Below, in pieces: positions 52,697 through 62,275 of a stretch of DNA of 64,000 nt; the stretch's first letter is position 1; every line of letters begins with the position of its first letter. Source of the DNA: Bacillus sp. V59.32b (GTDB lineage: Bacteria; Bacillota; Bacilli; Bacillales; DSM-1321); NCBI RefSeq assembly GCF_003429085.1, contig NZ_QVTC01000049.1, forward strand, positions 26,059-90,058, given 5' to 3'. Made by a program: the position numbers and the translations under genes. The notes under the pieces were generated by a model. It was not told where the DNA came from. It did not search any database and was given only the letters and a program-made list of their open reading frames with translations.

Positions 52697-53557
52697 ATGA
52701 AGAATATCAAAATACCATTGAGTTTGATGGTCACTATGCTTTTAATTGTTTCGTTGTCCGGTTTGCAAAACAGTGCATTGGCGAAAGATCAAAAATTCAA
52801 GCGGGGGAAGTCGGTTGAGGTTGAGGTCATGTCATATAATATTCACCATGCGGAAGGGGTGGATGGCGTTTTGGATTTGGAGCGAATTGCCCGGATCATT
52901 GAAGAAAGCGATGCTGATATCGTTGGCTTGCAAGAAGTGGATAAACACTGGTCGGAACGCAGTGACTTTCAAGACCAGGCAAAATGGCTGGCAGAACGGC
53001 TTGGCATGTTTTATGCATACGGAGCCAATCTTGACCGTGAGCCTTTAAAAGAAGAAGAACCACGCCGGCAGTATGGAACGGCGGTTTTAAGTAAATATCC
53101 CATTTTAGATTCTGAAAACCATCCGCTAACGAAGATTGGAAATACAGAACAACGGGGACTGCTTGAAGCGACTATCAAAGTAAAAGGAAATCATCTTCAC
53201 TTTTATAACACGCACCTTGCTTTAACCTCTGCAGAACGTGAAATCCAAATTCGGGAAATCAATGATATCGCCAGCCGGGACAAAGGCTCGAAAATCATGA
53301 TGGGAGACCTGAACGCAACACCGGAAAGCAAAGAAATGCAGCCTATCAATGCCAATTATAACGATGTTTTTGCTGAAACTCATGAAGCTTACACATATCC
53401 TGCGACGAATCCAACTAAGAGAATTGATTATATTTTTACATCCGACGATATTGAAGCAGACGATGCTGAAGTTATTAAAACACTAGCTTCCGATCATTTG
53501 CCATTGATCGCTGAAATTGAATTGGAAAGAGTTAAATCCACTGATAAAGGAAATTAG
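52697..53557 (+). CDS. Secreted endonuclease/exonuclease/phosphatase family protein
   Basis: A 286-residue exported protein. Residues 1-30 are a signal peptide (IPLSLMVTMLLIVSLSGL ending ALA). The rest is an EEP fold hydrolase: SYNIHHAEGVDG, VGLQEVDKHWSERS (metal-binding Glu), HFYNTHLALTS (catalytic His), MMGDLNATPES (Asp-Leu-Asn), RIDYIFTS and ASDHLPLIAEIEL (final His). It could cleave nucleic acid, phospholipid or inositol phosphate; the group is common among secreted Bacillus enzymes. ATG at 52697 is nine bases after GGAGGG; an ATG at 52691 is too close. It has its own terminator at 53564. Confidence 0.87.
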   Translation: MKNIKIPLSLMVTMLLIVSLSGLQNSALAKDQKFKRGKSVEVEVMSYNIHHAEGVDGVLDLERIARIIEESDADIVGLQEVDKHWSERSDFQDQAKWLAERLGMFYAYGANLDREPLKEEEPRRQYGTAVLSKYPILDSENHPLTKIGNTEQRGLLEATIKVKGNHLHFYNTHLALTSAEREIQIREINDIASRDKGSKIMMGDLNATPESKEMQPINANYNDVFAETHEAYTYPATNPTKRIDYIFTSDDIEADDAEVIKTLASDHLPLIAEIELERVKSTDKGN

Positions 53558-53563
53558 TGCAAC

Positions 53564-53598
53564 AAGCCTGTTGAGTAGTATTTCAACAGGCTCTTTTA
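53564..53598 (+). terminator. Terminator after the EEP hydrolase
   Basis: AGCCTGTTGA and TCAACAGGCT form a perfect stem followed by CTTTT. Confidence 0.85.
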
Positions 53599-53827
53599 AC
53601 GATTATCATTAACATTGCTTATAAAAATACGTCCTGCCGTCAAAATTCATTCTGTCTCTCTATTTTTACTTTTACTTAAACGATTCATTAAGAAAAATAG
53701 GCAAAAAGGTCTCGATTCTTGCAAGATTTTGTAGGAGTCTATTAATGGAAAATGTTCTAAACGCACTCTTTTTTGTAAAAAGGATTCTAAAGTCCTGATT
53801 GAATATATCCAAATCACGTTTTGCCGC

Positions 53828-53869
53828 TTTACATTTCTTAACAGCGATTTAAAAATGTCCATTTATACT
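53828..53869 (+). promoter_or_regulatory. Candidate Pho box and promoter of phoD
   Basis: TTTACA at 53828, TTAACA at 53838 and TTTAAA at 53848 are spaced 10 bases apart and resemble the TT(A/T/C)ACA repeats bound by PhoP; the usual spacing is about 11 bases, so it is a candidate only. A -10 box TATACT stands at 53864-53869. In Bacillus subtilis phoD is PhoP-controlled under phosphate starvation. The rest of 53599-53911 shows no gene. Confidence 0.45.
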
Positions 53870-53911
53870 AAAACCGATTCATAGATTTGCATTCAGAAAG
53901 GGGAATAATCG

Positions 53912-55657
53912 ATGAATAACGAGAGTATGGATGAACTGATTAAGAGGTGGAGCGAGGAAAGCTTAGGAAAGCATATGGACCGCCGGAACTTTTTGCAGGG
54001 AGCGAGTAAACTGGCAGGTCTTTCATTGACTCTGGCCCTGGCGCAGTCAATGGGAGGGTTAGAGGTAAATGCAGCTCCAAAGTTTAGCGATTATCCATTT
54101 ACTCTCGGTGTCGCTTCTGGTGACCCGCTCGAGGACGGTGTGGTTTTGTGGACAAGGCTTGCGCCGGATCCGTTGAATGGCGGAGGAATGCCTAATGAGG
54201 CTGTTCCGGTTAAATGGGAAATCGCGAGGGATGAGAATTTCAGAAAAGTGGTCCAGCAGGGCAAAGAAATTGCCAGGCCTGAATTGGGACATACGGTGCA
54301 TGTGGAAGTGAGCGGATTAAAACCGGATCGTGTGTATTTCTATCGTTTTAAAAGCGGCGGCGAAGTGAGTCAAATCGGAAAAACAAAAACCCTTCCTGCG
54401 ATGGGGTCTAAAGTATCAAGCCTTACATTCGCATTTGCCTCATGCCAGCAATATGAGCACGGGTATTTTACAGCATACAAGCATATGGCTAAAGAAGATC
54501 TCGATCTTGTCTTTCACCTTGGCGATTACATATATGAATATGGACCAAATGAATATGTGGCATCAACCGGGAATGTCCGTGTCCATAACAGCCCGGAAAT
54601 AATCACTCTTGAAGACTACCGGAACAGGTATGCCCAATACCGCTCAGATGTCCATTTAAGAGCTGCCCATGCTGCCTTCCCTTGGGTCGTTACGTGGGAT
54701 GATCATGAAGTGGAAAACAACTATGCGAATGTGATTCCGGAAAAGGGTCAATCCGTGGAGGCATTTATCAAGCGCCGGGCAGCCGCTTACCAGGCCTATT
54801 ATGAACATATGCCGCTCCGAAGATCATCCCTTCCGGAAGGCGCAGATATGCGTTTATACCGTAATTTCACATACGGTGATCTGGCTTCATTCTTTGTCCT
54901 TGATTCGCGCCAATACCGGGATGACCAGGCAAACGGGGATGGAAGTTCACCGCAAACCCCAGAGTCACTGGATCCGAAACGAACTCTTCTTGGACCGGAA
55001 CAGGAGCAATGGCTTACTGAACATCTTTCTAATTCAAACACGCGATGGAACGTGCTGCCCCAGCAGATTTTCTTTGCACAGAGAAATTATGGTACACCTG
55101 CAGCTCCGCGATACAGCATGGATTCGTGGGATGGCTATCCCGCTGCACGCGACCGCCTGATTAATGTCGCAAAAGAGAATGAGATGGATAACCTTATTGT
55201 ATTGACCGGTGATGTCCATGCAAGCTGGGCCTCCAACTTAAAGACAGATTTTAATGATCCGAACTCGAAAGTTTTCGGCGTTGAATTCGTCGGCACATCG
55301 ATCACATCGGGCGGAAACGGAGCTGATAAGCGGGCAGACACAGATAAAATCTTAAGCCAGAACCCGCATATTAAATTCTTTAATGATTATCGCGGTTATG
55401 TCCGTTGCCAGGTGACACCTGAGCAATGGCGGGCGGATTACCGTGTGGTTCCATTCGTAAGCGAACCGGGGGCAGATATTTCCACAAGAGCTACCTATGT
55501 GTACGATAAGGACCAAGCGGGCCTCCGTAAAGTTTCTTCCGCAAGCGTTTCGGAAGGTGTTCAAAAATCAAATGAAGTGGAAGAAGATCGTAACCGTGCC
55601 CATAGCCGTGCCCATGAAAAACAGAAAAAAAATAAGCGCGAAAAGGTGACCAATTAA
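53912..55657 (+). CDS. phoD: Alkaline phosphatase/phosphodiesterase PhoD, Tat-exported
   Basis: A 581-residue secreted phosphodiesterase. Residues 24-28 (RRNFL in DRRNFLQGASKLAG) are the twin-arginine export motif, followed by a hydrophobic stretch and NAAPKFSDYPF at the cleavage region. The PhoD domain is complete: PFTLGVASGDPLEDGVVLWTRL, FASCQQYEHGYFTAYKHM, VFHLGDYIYEYGP, WVVTWDDHEVENNYA, and LTGDVHASWASNL, which hold the iron and calcium ligands. The C-terminus is a charged tail (RAHEKQKKNKREK). It is followed 67 bases later by tatA and then tatC, the dedicated translocase for PhoD in Bacillus subtilis. ATG at 53912 has AAAGGGG upstream. Confidence 0.93.
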   Translation: MNNESMDELIKRWSEESLGKHMDRRNFLQGASKLAGLSLTLALAQSMGGLEVNAAPKFSDYPFTLGVASGDPLEDGVVLWTRLAPDPLNGGGMPNEAVPVKWEIARDENFRKVVQQGKEIARPELGHTVHVEVSGLKPDRVYFYRFKSGGEVSQIGKTKTLPAMGSKVSSLTFAFASCQQYEHGYFTAYKHMAKEDLDLVFHLGDYIYEYGPNEYVASTGNVRVHNSPEIITLEDYRNRYAQYRSDVHLRAAHAAFPWVVTWDDHEVENNYANVIPEKGQSVEAFIKRRAAAYQAYYEHMPLRRSSLPEGADMRLYRNFTYGDLASFFVLDSRQYRDDQANGDGSSPQTPESLDPKRTLLGPEQEQWLTEHLSNSNTRWNVLPQQIFFAQRNYGTPAAPRYSMDSWDGYPAARDRLINVAKENEMDNLIVLTGDVHASWASNLKTDFNDPNSKVFGVEFVGTSITSGGNGADKRADTDKILSQNPHIKFFNDYRGYVRCQVTPEQWRADYRVVPFVSEPGADISTRATYVYDKDQAGLRKVSSASVSEGVQKSNEVEEDRNRAHSRAHEKQKKNKREKVTN

Positions 55658-55724
55658 TTGGTTCTCAATTGACAGGATTGCATGGTGCTAAACCAGGTTT
55701 CAATATAGAAAGGAGCTGACCTGA

Positions 55725-55931
55725 ATGCTTTCAAATATCGGGATTCCAGGCTTAATTATCGTACTTGTGATCGCCCTGATTATTTTTGGGCCATCGAAAC
55801 TTCCGGAAATAGGCCGCGCTTTTGGACGCACGTTATCGGAGTTCAAAAGTGCTACCAAAGGATTAGTATCCGATTCGGAAAAAGAAGAAGAGAAGAAACC
55901 TTCATTAACCGCGATTAAAAAAGAGGGATAG
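55725..55931 (+). CDS. tatA: Twin-arginine translocase subunit TatA
   Basis: A 68-residue protein: a short membrane helix ([18 protein letters not shown]), the hinge [27 protein letters not shown] with the conserved Phe-Gly and Pro-Glu-Ile-Gly, and a charged tail. Size and layout match TatAd, which forms the pore with TatC. ATG at 55725 has AGAAAGGAGCTGACC upstream. It lies between phoD and tatC on one strand, the same order as in Bacillus subtilis, so it should serve PhoD export. Confidence 0.94.
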   Translation: MLSNIGIPGLIIVLVIALIIFGPSKLPEIGRAFGRTLSEFKSATKGLVSDSEKEEEKKPSLTAIKKEG

Positions 55932-56022
55932 TCGGATCGTTATATAGAGATGAGTGGACGGGGCAACTCGTCTGCTTCTTTTTTAGACTTTAATATGTCC
56001 TTTATATAAAGGAGGGAACGAA

Positions 56023-56757
56023 GTGGAAAACAGAGATTTGCAAGTTATCGGGCATTTGGAGGAACTTCGAAACAGGATCATTAAAACATTGGCAGGTTTC
56101 ATTGTTTTTTTCATCGGGAGTTTTATCTTTGTCCAGGATATTTACGGTTGGCTCATTAAGGATTTGGACGGCAAGCTTGCTGTGCTTGGACCTAGCGAAA
56201 TTCTTTGGGTTTATATGATGATTGCAGCGGTATTTGCCATTGCTGCTACCATTCCTTTAGCGGCTTTTCAGACATGGCGCTTTGTCGCTCCCGCGCTAAA
56301 AATGGAGGAGCGAAGGGTAACGCTTCGATTTATCCCGGGATTATTTTTCTTGTTTATCGCTGGCATTTCTTTTGGTTATTTCGTTTTATTCCCCATCGTT
56401 TTAGGGTTTCTTACTACTCTCTCGGCCGGACAATTCGAGATGATGTTTACAGCAGAAAAATATTTTCGGTTTATGATTAACTTGATTCTCCCTTTCGGTC
56501 TTTTGTTTGAAATGCCGCTTGTGGTGATGTTTTTAACACGATTGGGAATCTTAAATCCAATGCGGCTGGCAAAGGCAAGAAAGCTTTCCTATTTTGCCCT
56601 TGTCATTGTCTCCATTCTCATTACGCCTCCGGATTTGATTTCTGACATTTTAGTGATTGTTCCGCTGCTTGTTTTATACGAGATTAGTGTACAGCTATCT
56701 AATTTTGTTTACCGGAAAAAGCTGAAAAGAGAAGATGCCGCGTTAACTGTGGCTTAA
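56023..56757 (+). CDS. tatC: Twin-arginine translocase subunit TatC
   Basis: A 244-residue membrane protein with six helices. It has the TatC N-terminal VIGHLEELRNRIIKTLAGFIVFF signature, the middle PGLFFLFIAGISFGYFVLFPIVLGFL and the GLLFEMPLVVMFLTRLGIL signature. It reads GTG at 56023 behind GGAGGGAACG. It recognises the twin-arginine signal of substrates such as PhoD, whose gene opens the operon. No tatB is expected in this system. The reading frame ends just before a 190-base gap that leads to the HemD-type gene. Confidence 0.94.
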   Translation: MENRDLQVIGHLEELRNRIIKTLAGFIVFFIGSFIFVQDIYGWLIKDLDGKLAVLGPSEILWVYMMIAAVFAIAATIPLAAFQTWRFVAPALKMEERRVTLRFIPGLFFLFIAGISFGYFVLFPIVLGFLTTLSAGQFEMMFTAEKYFRFMINLILPFGLLFEMPLVVMFLTRLGILNPMRLAKARKLSYFALVIVSILITPPDLISDILVIVPLLVLYEISVQLSNFVYRKKLKREDAALTVA

Positions 56758-56945
56758 CAATAATTTAACGACGGGAACCCGATTGGATCATAAACCGGCG
56801 TCTGTCTATCAAGCTTCTAATCAACCAAATTCATAACTTTTTTAAAATAAAATCCATGACGAAATATAAACAAGTTTCACTGTATTCTCCTCAAATAGAA
56901 GGTACAATAGGTTTAACAAGATTTCGAAGAGATGGGGAAAATACT

Positions 56946-57755
56946 TTGAAAAAATTAGAAGGTAAGCGAATCGCTTTAGTAAGCCAGCGTAAAAATGAAG
57001 AATTAAGAAAGCTTGTCGAAAACATGGGCGGAACCGCACTTATTCGCCCCGCCCAAGGAACCGTGTTTCTCGATGAATCCAATGTCGAAACGGATATAAA
57101 CTCCTTATTAACAGGTAACTATGATTGGATGATTTTCACGACCGGGGTGGGTACGGATACACTCCGTAGTATTGCGGAAAAAATGGGCAAGGAACGAGAA
57201 TTTATTGACGCTTTGGCGACTGCGAATATCGCGGCGAGAGGCTATAAAACGGTTAATGTTTTGAAAAAGCTCGATATCACACCGATTGTCCGCGATGACG
57301 ATGGAAGCACGGCGGGTCTGATGCGGGAGCTTGCCGCTCATGACTTAAAGGGGTGCCGGGTCGCGCTGCAATTACATGGAGATCCTGCCCCAAAGCTCAT
57401 CGAATGGCTGAATGAGCAGGGCTGTGAATATAAAGAGATTCTTCCCTATCAACATGTTCCGCCTCAACCTGAAATAATGGAACAACTGATTAATGAATTA
57501 TTGAACGGGGACATTGATGCAGTCAACTTCACGAGTACACCTCAGGCCCGCTTTTTAATGAAACACGCCCGGGAAAAAGGGGTTGAGCAAGCTATTTTAA
57601 AGGCCTTTTCTAACGATGTCGTCGCGGTTGCGGTAGGTAAGGTGACCGCTCAAGCTTTGCGGGAAGAGGGGGTAGAGCGGGTGATTTTTCCCGAAAATGA
57701 ACGGATGGGTAGTGCAATCGTAACTTTAGCCCAGTATTATCAAGGAAGCGAGTAA
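56946..57755 (+). CDS. Uroporphyrinogen-III synthase-type (HemD) protein
   Basis: A 269-residue protein with the HemD fold: KLEGKRIALVSQRKNEELRKLVENMGGTALIRP at the start, DWMIFTTGVGTDTLRSIAEKMG, and AVNFTSTPQARFLMKHAREKGVEQAI plus AVAVGKVTAQALREEGVERVIFPENERMGSAIVTLAQY. A true HemD makes uroporphyrinogen III, but here no heme-pathway gene is beside it, so it may be the stand-alone paralogue often found in Bacilli with a different or auxiliary job. TTG at 56946 is chosen because GATGGGGA lies just upstream; ATG at 56856 would give an odd 30-residue extension. A terminator follows at 57760. Confidence 0.8.
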   Translation: MKKLEGKRIALVSQRKNEELRKLVENMGGTALIRPAQGTVFLDESNVETDINSLLTGNYDWMIFTTGVGTDTLRSIAEKMGKEREFIDALATANIAARGYKTVNVLKKLDITPIVRDDDGSTAGLMRELAAHDLKGCRVALQLHGDPAPKLIEWLNEQGCEYKEILPYQHVPPQPEIMEQLINELLNGDIDAVNFTSTPQARFLMKHAREKGVEQAILKAFSNDVVAVAVGKVTAQALREEGVERVIFPENERMGSAIVTLAQYYQGSE

Positions 57756-57759
57756 GAAA

Positions 57760-57796
57760 AGAAGCAGGATCCAATGAGGATTCCTGCTTCTTCTTA
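57760..57796. terminator. Terminator between the HemD-type gene and the coiled-coil gene
   Basis: AGAAGCAGGA and TCCTGCTTCT close a loop of about 12 bases and lead to TCTT. It lies between convergent genes. Confidence 0.75.
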
Positions 57797-57804
57797 TGCA
57801 ATCG

Positions 57805-58149
57805 TTAAAATTCACCTTCAGCCTGAGTAAACGGAATGTTCAACCGGCCTTCCACCACACGCAGTCTTTGATTTAATCTGTTCAGCCGGCGTGTATGGCG
57901 CTCATCGTTCTGATTCAGGCGGCCGATCTCCTGGTTAATGCGGTTGATTTCTCTGGTTATACGGGCAATTTCTTGGTTTAACCGGGTCAGTTCTCTAACT
58001 TGCTGCTGATTCTGCCTTTCCAGCGCGCTTACTCTTCTCTCAAGTGACTGAGGCTGCACCTGTTGTCTGTAAGGATCAACCGGCGCTTGTGGCAAATACT
58101 GATTATCAAACTGTTGTGGTGGTACAAATTGAAAATCATTAGGATTCAT
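57805..58149 (-). CDS. Coiled-coil protein of unknown function (114 aa)
   Basis: I do not recognise the family. Residues 1-40 are rich in Gln, Pro, Asn and Tyr ([20 protein letters not shown], then PVDPYRQQ), and about 35-100 are a regular coiled coil with repeated RLNQEIxRI heptads ([20 protein letters not shown]). The C-terminus is [17 protein letters not shown]. It has no signal peptide. Low-complexity Gln/Pro lead-in plus coil resembles small spore-coat or crust proteins, but that is a guess. ATG at 58149 has AAAAAGGAGAGTAACCC upstream, a strong RBS, so it is a real gene. It faces the HemD-type gene over a shared terminator. Confidence 0.7.
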   Translation of the reverse strand: MNPNDFQFVPPQQFDNQYLPQAPVDPYRQQVQPQSLERRVSALERQNQQQVRELTRLNQEIARITREINRINQEIGRLNQNDERHTRRLNRLNQRLRVVEGRLNIPFTQAEGEF

Positions 58150-58250
58150 AGGGTTACTCTCCTTTTTCTATTTGAACTCCTTATAAACTATGTAGGCGCA
58201 TGCCATGTGACACGGCAAATGCCCAGAGACAGCAAAAAATGCGAAATTGA

Positions 58251-59495
58251 TTATCTTGGCAGCTGATGCAGATTTTCTGCAACTCCGTTATAAAAGCGAT
58301 AAATGTCAGTTAATCCAATGGCATCTCCCGCATTCATTCCGTTATAGTCCATATGGTCCCAGCCATACTGAATAGGGAAGTGATTCCATTCGCCTTGTTT
58401 CACATTTCCATCATACGGTTTCTCTGCCTGACCGAAAGGGTACTTGGATGAAACGACATTGACCAATCCATCGTTTGGCCACCATGACTTGTCAATCACA
58501 GGCTCTGGGCTGCTCCTTGTATACGATCCCATATAACCGCTTGAACCAATAAACAATGGATTCATGGTAGCTATCGGATAGGAATACCCGGTTAAGGGAA
58601 CTTTGAAGGTTGCATTGCCGGTATAAGAGAAATAGTATACGTTCGGCTGGGCTTTCACCCACTCATTGACTTTTGCCGCACCAAAGGTTGTTAAATCATT
58701 CAAGCTGATGTCTTCACTGGTCCATATCGAACTTTTATATACCCGGTCTGCATATTGTACGAAGTTTTCATCGCGTTTCCGTTTTAATCCCCACTGATCC
58801 AGCTTGAAATCATAAGCCATTGTTTCACTGTTTGCACCTGACAAGGCACCTGCATTCAAGACCATCTGCTTAACCAATGGCAGCAGATTTCCCTCATCAG
58901 CAAATGTGGAACCATTATGCGGAGTCGCAATGCTCGTCACGCTGTGTGCCCAGCTTTTCCCGCCCTTGAATAAAGGGGAAAGTCCCTCTTCAGGGTGCTG
59001 GCTGAAATATTGCTTTTCTTTGTGATTTCCATTCTTCAGCAGCTCAACAAGGGTTCTCGAAGTCTGTCCACCCATACTATGGCCGACTAAATGAATTTTG
59101 TTCGTACTGTCCCATTGACTGTAGATGCCCGGATACGACCTGCCAAACCGATCATGGCCGTGTTCCTTTGCATGTGCTGCCCCGTAGTCAACAGTGCCAC
59201 CCTTAATGTAGTGATATAATTCCACAGCCCGGTCCCAGTTGCTGGATACAGGGCCGACAGCGGCTGTATACGTTTTGTGTCCCTTGCTGTTTAAATTGGC
59301 CTCAATATCATTCAACCCGCCCCAGTATTTAAATCCGCCCATTTCATCCCGGCCCCAGCCGGTTAAGCCATGCACTAACACGATGGGATAATCATTTCCC
59401 TCAGAAGCAGGCTGTACTTTTGCATCCGCCACTTGGGGCGCTAAAAAAACCAGACTTATTAAAGCGCTTACAAAAAACCTCAAACGTGTTTTCAA
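58251..59495 (-). CDS. Secreted triacylglycerol lipase, family I.5
   Basis: A 414-residue secreted lipase. Residues 1-25 are a Sec signal peptide (FFVSALISLVFLAPQVADA). The oxyanion motif is VLVHGLTGWGRDEMGG and the nucleophile Ser140 lies in LVGHSMGGQTSRTL, with the catalytic Asp in WPNDGLVNV and His in WDHMDYNG. Length and the GRDEMGGFKYWGG segment fit the thermoalkalophilic, zinc- and calcium-binding group known from Geobacillus and Staphylococcus. It hydrolyses long-chain acylglycerols outside the cell. It ends 101 bases before the coiled-coil gene on the same strand. ATG at 59495 follows GAGGAGGATT. Confidence 0.9.
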   Translation of the reverse strand: MKTRLRFFVSALISLVFLAPQVADAKVQPASEGNDYPIVLVHGLTGWGRDEMGGFKYWGGLNDIEANLNSKGHKTYTAAVGPVSSNWDRAVELYHYIKGGTVDYGAAHAKEHGHDRFGRSYPGIYSQWDSTNKIHLVGHSMGGQTSRTLVELLKNGNHKEKQYFSQHPEEGLSPLFKGGKSWAHSVTSIATPHNGSTFADEGNLLPLVKQMVLNAGALSGANSETMAYDFKLDQWGLKRKRDENFVQYADRVYKSSIWTSEDISLNDLTTFGAAKVNEWVKAQPNVYYFSYTGNATFKVPLTGYSYPIATMNPLFIGSSGYMGSYTRSSPEPVIDKSWWPNDGLVNVVSSKYPFGQAEKPYDGNVKQGEWNHFPIQYGWDHMDYNGMNAGDAIGLTDIYRFYNGVAENLHQLPR

Positions 59496-59647
59496 TTTTT
59501 AATCCTCCTCACTTGTTTTGAATATTCTGATATTATACATACCGGGCTAACGATTTACAAATGATACAGCTTGGCCAGTTTTATGGTATATAGGCTTAAG
59601 AGCTTATTTACATCCGCGTAATACTTTTTATTTTACAATTTGTCATT

Positions 59648-59761
59648 TTAAACTACTTGCGAGGTATGATTATCTTCACGAATTTTTAAAAAAACTGATT
59701 TGAGTAATACAAATCCAATTAAAGCAAAAAAACTAATCACGTTTTGAGCAAAAATCGACAT
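59648..59761 (-). CDS. Possible small membrane protein (37 aa) or remnant
   Basis: A frame on the minus strand encodes one membrane helix and a charged tail (MSIFAQNVISFFALIGFVLL, then KSVFLKIREDNHTSQVV). The same frame is open for another 20 codons upstream with a second hydrophobic stretch (SLILIQLISYNPRKEWL) but no usual start codon there, and no good ribosome binding site precedes the ATG. It may be the 3' end of a decayed membrane-protein gene. The rest of the 59496-59950 gap shows nothing I can name. Confidence 0.3.
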   Translation of the reverse strand: MSIFAQNVISFFALIGFVLLKSVFLKIREDNHTSQVV

Positions 59762-59950
59762 CAACCATTCTTTACGGGGGTTATAAGATATAAGCTGTAT
59801 AAGAATGAGCGATTTTTTATAGCTTTATGGCACAGAATGTAGAAACCCGTCGATATTTGTTCATATCTTTAAAGGCTTATCTACGGTACTATTAAGAGAC
59901 AAATTTAATCATAAAAAACATCTAAACTCAGAATCGGCGGGGGGATATGG

Positions 59951-60601
59951 GTGAGTCTAAACTTCGTAGTAGAGTTGGCAGAGAATTATCCAACATTGAA
60001 AGATGAAGTATTGGTAGAATTGGTTCACAAAGGTGATAGCGAGTCATTGGATTTTCTAATCAAAAAATACCGCAATGTGGTACGAGTTAAAGCGAGTAAA
60101 TATTTTTTAATCGGTGGAGATAAAGAAGATATCATTCAAGAGGGTATGATTGGATTGTATAAGGCGATTCGGGATTTTAGGGAAGATAAGTTGACCTCTT
60201 TTAAAGCTTTTGCTGAACTTTGTATTACCAGACAAATCATAACCGCGATCAAGACAGCTACCCGTCAAAAACATACTCCTCTCAATTCGTATATTTCTTT
60301 GGACAAGCCTATTTATGAAGAGGAGTCCGGTCATACGCTTTTGGATGTGATACCCGGGTCAATCGTGACGGATCCGGCCGTATTAATTATAAATCAGGAA
60401 AATTCCGATAATATTGAAGGTAAAATGGCTGAAATGTTGAGTGATTTAGAGAGAAGAGTACTTTCATTATATATGGACGGGCAATCTTATCTGGAGATAT
60501 CTAAAGAACTGAACAAGCATGTAAAATCGATAGATAATGCCCTCCAGAGAGTCAAAAGAAAAATGGAAAGATTTATAGACGTGAGAGAGGTCACCCTATA
60601 A
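59951..60601 (+). CDS. SigH-type RNA polymerase sigma factor (paralogue)
   Basis: A 216-residue sigma-70 family protein very close in pattern to sporulation sigma factor H: DYLIKKY-type start DFLIKKYRNVVRVKASKYFLIGGDKEDIIQEGMIGLYKAIRDF (region 2), KLTSFKAFAELCITRQIITAIKTATRQKHTPLNSYISLDKP, and region 4 (SDLERRVLSLYMDGQSYLEISKELNKHVKSIDNALQRVKRKMERF). True sigH lies beside secE/nusG and ribosomal genes; here the gene sits alone between a lipase and catalase. So it is likely a second copy, or a moved one. Start: GTG at 59951, six bases after GGGGGG. It may steer part of the stationary-phase or sporulation programme. A strong terminator follows. Confidence 0.85.
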   Translation: MSLNFVVELAENYPTLKDEVLVELVHKGDSESLDFLIKKYRNVVRVKASKYFLIGGDKEDIIQEGMIGLYKAIRDFREDKLTSFKAFAELCITRQIITAIKTATRQKHTPLNSYISLDKPIYEEESGHTLLDVIPGSIVTDPAVLIINQENSDNIEGKMAEMLSDLERRVLSLYMDGQSYLEISKELNKHVKSIDNALQRVKRKMERFIDVREVTL

Positions 60602-60644
60602 CCAACAAAATAAGTCGGAGAGACTTTGCTGCTGTTCTCTCAAA

Positions 60645-60678
60645 AAAAAGGTATCCGTTTTTAAACGGATACCTTTTT
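60645..60678. terminator. Bidirectional terminator between sigH-like gene and katA
   Basis: AAAAAGGTATCCGTTT and AAACGGATACCTTTTT form a near-perfect 16-bp stem with both A- and T-runs. Confidence 0.9.
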
Positions 60679-60736
60679 ACTTGAGAAAATGAGAATAAAA
60701 TTGAGAATTTGTTTGTCTGCTTAATTTCTAGATATC

Positions 60737-62194
60737 TTAAACTTCTTGCGGTATAGCTAAGCCAAGTCCTTCGGCAACGCGTGTACCGTATTCACGGTCA
60801 GCTTTGAAGAAGTGTTGAACTTGACGAAGTTTGATTTCTTCGATTTCAACAGGCTTCATAGCACCTACGATATTTTGGACAAGACGTGTACGTTCTTCTT
60901 CACTCAACAGACGGTATAGGTCGCCGGCTTGAGTGTAGTGATCATGCTGGTCATAAGCCACGCTGTCGGCAACACCAGTGATCGGAAGTGGGGCTGGTTT
61001 GTTTTCAGTAGATTCTGTTGGTCCGCCAAAGCTGTTTGGCTCGTAATATACAGAACCGCCGCCGTTGTTATCGACACGCATTTGTCCGTCACGCTGATAA
61101 TTATTCACTTCTGCTTTTGGACGGTTTACAGGCAAAGTATTATGGTTTGCCCCAACACGGTAGCGATGAGCATCTGAATATGCGAATAAGCGTCCTTGAA
61201 GCATTTTATCCGGTGAAGCTTCGATACCTGGTACGAATGCGCCAGGAGAGAATGTTGCTTGTTCTACTTCAGCAAAGTAATTCTCCGGATTTCTATCTAA
61301 TACCATACGGCCTAATTCGATTAACGGATAGTCTTTTTGTGACCAAACTTTTGTCACATCGAATGGATCGAAACGGTACGTATTAGCATCCTCTATTGGC
61401 ATGATTTGAACACATAGCTTCCATGCCGGGAAATCGCCTTTTTCAATCGCATTGAATAGATCTTCCGTATGATAATCAGGATTTTCACCTGCAAGCTTTG
61501 CAGCAAGATTCACATCAAGGTTTTTGATGCCTTGTTCAGTTTTAAAGTGATATTTTACCCATACGCCTTCACCTTGTTCATTCACCCATTTGAATGTATG
61601 GCTTCCGAATCCGTGCATATGGCGGAGTGTAGCAGGAATACCACGGTCAGACATCAAGGTAGTTACTTGATGAAGTGATTCAGGTGATAGGGACCAGAAA
61701 TCCCATACAGCTGTTGGGTTTTTTAAGTGTGTTTTTGGATCTCTCTTTTGTGTATGGATGAAATCAGGGAATTTGATTGCATCGCGAATGAAGAATACTG
61801 GTGTGTTGTTACCAACAAGATCATAGTTTCCTTCTTCAGTGTAGAATTTTACGGCAAATCCGCGCGGGTCACGAACTGTATCAGCGGAACCAAGTTCACC
61901 TGCTACTGTGGAGAAACGAATAAACATTGGCGTACGTTTTCCAACACTTGATAGGAAGTTCGCCTTTGTATATTTTGAAAGGTCATTTGTTACTTCAAAA
62001 TAACCATGTGCACCAGCGCCTTTCGCATGAACAACACGCTCAGGTACACGTTCTCTATTAAAATGCGCCAATTTTTCCAGAAGATGGACATCTTGGATTA
62101 AAGTAGGGCCACGATCGCCAGCTGTTTGGGAGTTTTGGTTATCTCCGACTGGAGCACCCCAGCTGGTAGTAAGATTTTTCTTATTAGTACTCAT
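60737..62194 (-). CDS. katA: Vegetative catalase KatA
   Basis: A 485-residue heme catalase of clade 3. Catalytic His56 lies in [16 protein letters not shown], the second essential Asn in [11 protein letters not shown], and the heme-ligand Tyr in [43 protein letters not shown] is the usual consensus. It dismutates hydrogen peroxide in the cytosol. The start is ATG at 62194 ([20 protein letters not shown]), nine bases after GAGGTG; an in-frame start 20 codons upstream (62254) would add a hydrophobic leader without RBS and is unlikely. A perfect PerR box stands at 62276-62290, so peroxide should derepress it. It faces the sigH-like gene over a shared terminator. Confidence 0.95.
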   Translation of the reverse strand: MSTNKKNLTTSWGAPVGDNQNSQTAGDRGPTLIQDVHLLEKLAHFNRERVPERVVHAKGAGAHGYFEVTNDLSKYTKANFLSSVGKRTPMFIRFSTVAGELGSADTVRDPRGFAVKFYTEEGNYDLVGNNTPVFFIRDAIKFPDFIHTQKRDPKTHLKNPTAVWDFWSLSPESLHQVTTLMSDRGIPATLRHMHGFGSHTFKWVNEQGEGVWVKYHFKTEQGIKNLDVNLAAKLAGENPDYHTEDLFNAIEKGDFPAWKLCVQIMPIEDANTYRFDPFDVTKVWSQKDYPLIELGRMVLDRNPENYFAEVEQATFSPGAFVPGIEASPDKMLQGRLFAYSDAHRYRVGANHNTLPVNRPKAEVNNYQRDGQMRVDNNGGGSVYYEPNSFGGPTESTENKPAPLPITGVADSVAYDQHDHYTQAGDLYRLLSEEERTRLVQNIVGAMKPVEIEEIKLRQVQHFFKADREYGTRVAEGLGLAIPQEV

Positions 62195-62275
62195 GAATAG
62201 AATCACCTCTAATAGATTTTTTAGAAAGACTATAAATATTATGATAACATTCACTAAAGAAAAATCAATATTTTT

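Noticed and set aside
53647..53862. A 71-codon frame on the minus strand upstream of phoD
   Set aside because: No RBS, and it overlaps the likely phoD control region.
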